From Acidobacteriota bacterium (GTDB taxonomy: Bacteria; Acidobacteriota; Terriglobia; Terriglobales; Acidobacteriaceae), in contig QHVR01000235.1 in assembly GCA_003223595.1 (NCBI GenBank), forward strand, positions 1-8,560: a stretch of DNA of 8,560 bases, read 5' to 3'. The position numbers and the translations under genes were made by a program. Of the stretch, positions 4,992-8,560 are shown in pieces (the first letter of the stretch is position 1; each line of letters starts with the position of its first letter). Below the pieces are notes generated by a model that was not told the origin of the DNA, ran no database searches, and worked only from the letters and a program-made list of their open reading frames with translations.

Positions 4992-7547
4992 CTAGCTTTT
5001 CTGCAGCGAGTACTCGATCGCACTCTCGATGTTGAGCGCGGATCCTTCTGCCCAGGCGGCTTTCCCTTCGGCCTCGCCAAGCGATTCCCACGCGGATGAC
5101 AGGGTCTGATCAAGTCTGGTTTGCTCGGCCTGAAACAGGGGAGCGCTGATGAGTTGGCGCAGGTGAGTGGCTGCTGCGGCCAGTCTCAGGGTGCGGACCG
5201 GATTGCCTCGTGCCGCAGCCAAACAGGCGAAGCCTTCCAGAGCACGTGCCATGCCGCGCTTGTGCCCCAACTGGGAAAACACTTCGAGAGCTTCGCGGTA
5301 GGCGGCGTGTGCAGCTTCATAGTCCTTCTGTTCGCAGCAAACGTAACCCAAGTCCGCCAGTGAGCGCGCCGAGCCCCATCGGTCTGCGGCTACACGAAAG
5401 GCTTTTAGCGCGCGCTGGTAGAAGTCCCGGGCAACTTCCAAATTGCCCTGTTCCCGTTCTATGTCGGCCTGCTGATTCATGGACCAGGCTGCTCCGCTCG
5501 GGTCTCCGACTTCTTGAAAAATTTTCGTCGCTTCGCGTAAGGCGATTTGAGCGCGGGGATAGTCGCCACGGACCTTTGCCACATTCGCGAGATTATGCAG
5601 ACACCGCGCGGTTGCCAATCGATCGGGCAAAGTACGCCAGCAAGCCAAGCTGCGCTCAAAATGATTTTGTGCCGTGATATAGTCGCCGCTATCCCGCCCC
5701 GAGACCCCCAGAGCATTCAAAGAGGCGGCGATTCCCCACTGATCGTGCAACTCTTCGTACAACCGAAGGCTCTGCTGCAGAAAGCCTTCCGCAGTTGGAA
5801 AGTCGCCCTGGGTGGTGGCTAAAGCGCCAAGAAAGATGCCCAGCTTGGCACGCTCTTTCGAATATGCGGAACCCGCAAGCCCTAGCATCGTCTCCAGCCA
5901 GGCGCGGCCCTCGATGAGGTGTTCGCGCATGTCCCAGAATCGGAACAGAGCCATGCACAGGCGCAGTCCCCAATCGAGATCCTGGTTGGCAATTAGCCAA
6001 TCCAGAGCGGAACGGAAGTTATCGATTTCGAGATCACACCGCGACAACCATCGGGTGCGTTCGGGGGAGCTGAGTTCGGGGTTGCCTTCTTCGGCGAGCA
6101 CGAGACAATAAGCGGCATGAGCACGACGCGTTGCAGCCTCCTCACCGCTGGCGGCCAGATGTTCCAGCGCGTACTCCCGAATGGTTTCCAGCATGGTGAA
6201 GCGCGCGTCGGAACCGGGCCGCTCCGCATGCTGAACCAGGTTCTTATCGACCAGAGACGAAAGCCCGTCGAACAGATCGATGCCAAGGTCAAGGCCGGTA
6301 TTACAAACGGCTTCGGCGGCTTCCAGGGTGCCCCCGCCAATAAATACGGCAAAGCGGCGGAAAAGCTTCTGCTCCGCCTCATTCAGGAGTTCGTGGCTCC
6401 AATCGATGGTGTTACGCAGTGTCTGTTGCCTCGTCGGCAAGTCGAGCGGTCCGCCGGTCAGCAACTGGAGGCGGCTTTGGAGTCGCTCCAGGATGGCGCT
6501 GGGGGACAGTAGCTTGGTGCGCGCCGCGGCCAGTTCGATCGCCAGCGGCAATCCGTCGAGACGGCGGCAGATTTCCCGAATCGCCTCTGAGTTTTCCAGG
6601 TTGACCGCAAAGGTCGGGCGCACCGCGGTAGCGCGCTGCACAAACAGCTGGACGGCAGAATCCTCCTCCAGGGGTGCCACGGGAAATTCCTGTTCTCCGT
6701 AGATCCGCAGACATTCGCGGCTGGTTACCAGGACCTTCAGGGTCGGGCAAGAGGCCAAGATTTCAGCTACGACTCTCCCAGCTGGCAGCACCTGCTCGAA
6801 GTTATCCAGTACGAAGAGAAATGGCCCTGAGTCCTGCAGGTAGTCAGCGAGAAGCTGCGGAAGGGTGCGATTGGCAACCTGCTGGATCTCGAGCGCCTTC
6901 GTAAGCGCGGTCGCCACCAAATCCGGTTGTGTCACGGAAGCAAGCCCAATGAAGCGGACTCCGCCGCTGAATTCGGAGGCAACCGTCGCGGCTGCGGCGA
7001 TGGCCAGTCGGGTTTTACCGGCGCCGCCAGGGCCAGTAAGGGTCACAAGACGGATGTTCGAATCGAGCAAAAACTCAGCGGCTTTCTTTACCTCCTCTTC
7101 GCGGCCGATGAGCGAAGTCCGCGGGGTTGGCAGGTCGATGAGCCTGCTGCCCTGCTTTCCGATTGGTGATTCCCGCGCCGATGTCGGATCGAGAAGCTCA
7201 TCATCGAGCAGAGCGGTCGCCTTCGCCTTCGATTGAGTGACCTCAGCGGTGAACACGTAGCCGCGGCGGGGTACCGTCTTGAGCAGTTGCTGCTCACGGT
7301 CATCGAGGGCTCGGCGCAGTTCGACGGTACACTGCACCAGCGAATCGTCGGTGACGAAGCTGTCGGGCCAGATTGCCTGGATCAGTTCCTGTTTACCGAT
7401 GAGGCGGCCGGAGTTCTGGACGAAGTATTGCAGCGCCTCAAAAACCTTGGGGCGGAGTTTGATTTCCTCTTGCCCCTTGAGAACACAGCCCTTCCCCACG
7501 TCCAGCGTGAACTCGCCGAAGTAATACGCTGAGGGGATCGTTTCCAC
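4992..7547 (-). CDS. Winged-helix transcriptional regulator with NB-ARC/AfsR-type NTPase and TPR array
   Basis: This is an 851-residue single-component regulator. Residues 8-100 form a PhoB/OmpR/CadC-type winged helix (FGEFTLDVGKG, LRPKVFEALQYFV, SLVQCTVELRRALDD, VPRRGYVF). There is no receiver domain, so it is not a two-component response regulator. A linker leads to the ATPase: IGREEEV near 147, Walker A GPGGAGKT at 172-179, Walker B FLFVLDNFE with D248, TSRE at 275-278, and GLPLAIELAAAR at 332-343. A winged-helix-like segment follows at about 381-415. This matches the predicted-ATPase group of COG3903 and AfsR/MalT-like STAND proteins, which usually act as nucleotide-controlled switches. 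Residues 565-785 form a TPR array with G-D/N-aromatic turns at 581, 621, 661, 701, 741 and 781, exactly 40 apart. The start is GTG 7545-7547, preceded by GGGAG 4 nt upstream. The inducer and targets are unknown. Confidence 0.93.
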   Translation of the reverse strand: METIPSAYYFGEFTLDVGKGCVLKGQEEIKLRPKVFEALQYFVQNSGRLIGKQELIQAIWPDSFVTDDSLVQCTVELRRALDDREQQLLKTVPRRGYVFTAEVTQSKAKATALLDDELLDPTSARESPIGKQGSRLIDLPTPRTSLIGREEEVKKAAEFLLDSNIRLVTLTGPGGAGKTRLAIAAAATVASEFSGGVRFIGLASVTQPDLVATALTKALEIQQVANRTLPQLLADYLQDSGPFLFVLDNFEQVLPAGRVVAEILASCPTLKVLVTSRECLRIYGEQEFPVAPLEEDSAVQLFVQRATAVRPTFAVNLENSEAIREICRRLDGLPLAIELAAARTKLLSPSAILERLQSRLQLLTGGPLDLPTRQQTLRNTIDWSHELLNEAEQKLFRRFAVFIGGGTLEAAEAVCNTGLDLGIDLFDGLSSLVDKNLVQHAERPGSDARFTMLETIREYALEHLAASGEEAATRRAHAAYCLVLAEEGNPELSSPERTRWLSRCDLEIDNFRSALDWLIANQDLDWGLRLCMALFRFWDMREHLIEGRAWLETMLGLAGSAYSKERAKLGIFLGALATTQGDFPTAEGFLQQSLRLYEELHDQWGIAASLNALGVSGRDSGDYITAQNHFERSLACWRTLPDRLATARCLHNLANVAKVRGDYPRAQIALREATKIFQEVGDPSGAAWSMNQQADIEREQGNLEVARDFYQRALKAFRVAADRWGSARSLADLGYVCCEQKDYEAAHAAYREALEVFSQLGHKRGMARALEGFACLAAARGNPVRTLRLAAAATHLRQLISAPLFQAEQTRLDQTLSSAWESLGEAEGKAAWAEGSALNIESAIEYSLQKS

Positions 7548-7553
7548 AGTGCT

Positions 7554-7571
7554 CCCACCGCCGCTAAGTTG
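7554..7571. repeat. Direct repeat copy 1 beside the regulator start
   Basis: CCCACCGCCGCTAAGTTG is the first copy of an 18-nt imperfect direct repeat. On the minus strand its end (GGTGGG) runs into the Shine-Dalgarno of the regulator, 7 bp from the GTG start codon. See the copy at 7628-7645. Confidence 0.6.
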
Positions 7572-7627
7572 CCGGCTTCTCCATTCTTTTTCGGCGTTTC
7601 TTCGTGATTGCTTCGTTACGCCGTCTA

Positions 7628-7645
7628 CCCACCGTTGCTAAGTTG
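7628..7645. repeat. Direct repeat copy 2 upstream of the regulator
   Basis: CCCACCGTTGCTAAGTTG matches the copy at 7554-7571 at 16 of 18 bases, same orientation, 74 bp away (about seven helical turns). The only differences are two adjacent central bases. The conserved halves CCCACCG and GCTAAGTTG could be half-sites of an operator. A TTGACT that resembles a -35 box overlaps its right end at 7643-7648, but no matching -10 follows. Confidence 0.6.
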
Positions 7646-7660
7646 ACTGTGGCAGGCGAG

Positions 7661-7724
7661 ATTCTCAACTCCAGGGTCCCCGCGGCAGCCCCACAGCCGC
7701 CGCGAGAGACCGGGCAGTGAGAAT
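7661..7724. repeat. Nested imperfect inverted repeat (long stem-loop) upstream of the methyltransferase
   Basis: Three paired blocks nest around one centre. The outer arms are ATTCTCA 7661-7667 with TGAGAAT 7718-7724. The middle arms are GGTC 7675-7678 with GACC 7708-7711. The inner arms are CGCGGC 7681-7686 with GCCGCG 7699-7704, closing a 12-nt loop. Extra pairs between blocks are possible (CT-CC with GG-AG). There is no T run. It lies 82 bp before the methyltransferase start and could be a leader RNA structure, an operator region, or a degraded mobile repeat. Confidence 0.5.
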
Positions 7725-7792
7725 TCTAGCAAAGCCGCAGCGGCGAGAAGAAGCCGCAAACTACCGCAGGAACGGACAACCGCTCCGCGAAG

Positions 7793-7797
7793 AGGAG
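7793..7797 (+). promoter_or_regulatory. Ribosome binding site of the methyltransferase gene
   Basis: AGGAG, within GAGGAGA, sits 9 nt before the ATG at 7807. It supports that start over the internal ATG at 7837. Confidence 0.75.
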
Positions 7798-7806
7798 ATA
7801 TTCCCA

Positions 7807-8560
7807 ATGAGTACAGCGCAGGTTCCTGCTCTGGATATGAACAAACTGAACGCTTTCATCGGACAATTCGTTACCGATCTCGGCGCCTCGGTTCACGCGG
7901 GGATGGTCGTGATCGGGGAGAAGCTGGGTCTATATAAGGCACTGGCGGCGGGGCCCATGAGCCCAGCGGAGCTGGCGGCCAAGACCGGCACCGATGAGCG
8001 CTATTTACGTGAATGGCTGGCCTCGCAGGCGGCCGGTGGTTATGTCACGTACGACGCCTTGACTAACAAATTCAGCTTGAACGAAGAACAGTCCTTCACC
8101 CTGGCCCAGGATGACAGCCCGGCGTACCTGCCGGGTGCGTTTGAGCTGGCGCTCGGCTCTCTGGCCGCGGTGCCGCGCATCGCAGAATCCTTCCGCACAG
8201 GCGCGGGAATGGGCTGGCACGAGCACCAGGATGGCGTTTTCCATGGCTGCGAAAAGTTCTTCCGTCCGGGATACGCCGCCAACCTGGTCAGCTCGTGGAT
8301 CCCTTCGTTGAGGGACGTAAGAGAGAAGCTGGAAGCGGGAGCTCGCGTGGCCGACGTGGGATGCGGAAAAGGGGCGTCCACGCTGCTGATGGCTAAGGCA
8401 TTTCCCAAGTCACAATTTTTCGGATTCGACTATCACGACAAATCCATCGAGGGGGCGCGGGAGTCCGCCAAACGGCAGGGACTGGCCGACCGGGTCAGCT
8501 TTGAGGTGGCGAAAGCGAAGGATTTCCCCGGCAAAGACTACGATTTCGTCGCGGTGTTCG
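7807..8560 (+). CDS. SAM-dependent methyltransferase with N-terminal winged helix (3' end outside window)
   Basis: The frame is open from ATG 7807 to the right edge, giving 251 residues. Residues about 30-100 look like the winged-helix domain of Rv2258c-type methyltransferases (IGEKLGLYKALAAGPMSPAE, LAAKTGTDERYLREWL, GGYVTYDALTNKFSLNEEQ), which in this group often serves dimerisation or substrate binding rather than DNA binding. The Rossmann methyltransferase domain begins near 165. Motif I, VADVGCGKG (181-189), binds S-adenosylmethionine. An acidic residue at the end of strand 2, D208 in FFGFDYHDKSI, would hold the ribose hydroxyls. The window ends at DFVAVF, the start of motif IV, so residues that would suggest the substrate are missing. 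It is divergent from the regulator across 259 bp. Substrate unknown. Confidence 0.93.
   Translation, partial: MSTAQVPALDMNKLNAFIGQFVTDLGASVHAGMVVIGEKLGLYKALAAGPMSPAELAAKTGTDERYLREWLASQAAGGYVTYDALTNKFSLNEEQSFTLAQDDSPAYLPGAFELALGSLAAVPRIAESFRTGAGMGWHEHQDGVFHGCEKFFRPGYAANLVSSWIPSLRDVREKLEAGARVADVGCGKGASTLLMAKAFPKSQFFGFDYHDKSIEGARESAKRQGLADRVSFEVAKAKDFPGKDYDFVAVF

Noticed and set aside
5121..7532. Many plus-strand open frames opposite the regulator
   Set aside because: They have low-complexity Arg/Ser-rich content and no motifs, and they lie opposite a continuous 851-residue protein with intact domains.
7643..7671. Promoter for the methyltransferase starting with TTGACT at 7643
   Set aside because: No acceptable -10 box lies 16-18 bp downstream.
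1..8560. CRISPR array, transposon, toxin-antitoxin or phage defence system
   Set aside because: No regularly spaced identical repeats, transposase, terminal inverted repeats or known defence domains were seen. The NB-ARC-type ATPase here is fused to a DNA-binding domain and fits a transcription regulator rather than an Avs-type defence protein.

Overview
The window looks like a chromosomal segment from a member of the Acidobacteriota (Terriglobia-like). The main reasons are a two-halved FtsX/MacB-type permease of the kind called ADOP (acidobacterial duplicated orphan permease), a ribosomal protein S1 with a split last domain, and moderately high GC. This is inferred from protein families; no 16S or database comparison was possible.

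Layout, left to right. (1) Positions 1-1175, + strand: 3' part of rpsA (30S protein S1), cut by the window edge. (2) 1373-3763, +: an ADOP permease with an intact ribosome binding site and N-terminus but two short out-of-frame deletions, so I call it a pseudogene. (3) 3860-4111, +: a clear sigma-70-type promoter followed by tRNA-Gly(GCC) and tRNA-Cys(GCA). (4) 4211-4648, -: a small exported protein of unknown function. It is divergent across 66 bp from (5) 4715-4987, +, a DUF4242 protein. (6) 4992-7547, -: a large one-piece regulator (PhoB/CadC-type winged helix, NTPase of the NB-ARC/AfsR type, TPR array) converging on the DUF4242 gene with only 4 bp between stop codons. (7) 7807-8560, +: an S-adenosylmethionine-dependent methyltransferase with an N-terminal winged helix, running off the right edge and divergent from the regulator.

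How they fit together: rpsA and the tRNAs are housekeeping translation genes. The permease, exported protein, DUF4242 protein, regulator and methyltransferase look like accessory genes. The most regulation-rich stretch is the 259-bp gap between the regulator and the methyltransferase. It holds an 18-nt imperfect direct repeat (16/18 identical), one copy of which touches the regulator's ribosome binding site, and a 64-nt nested inverted repeat upstream of the methyltransferase. That makes an autoregulated regulator controlling the adjacent methyltransferase a reasonable but untested idea.

I see no CRISPR array, transposase, phage gene or defence system. No gap between genes exceeds 300 bases. 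The longest, 1176-1372 (197 bp) and 7548-7806 (259 bp), contain respectively nothing convincing except the permease ribosome binding site, and the repeats described below.
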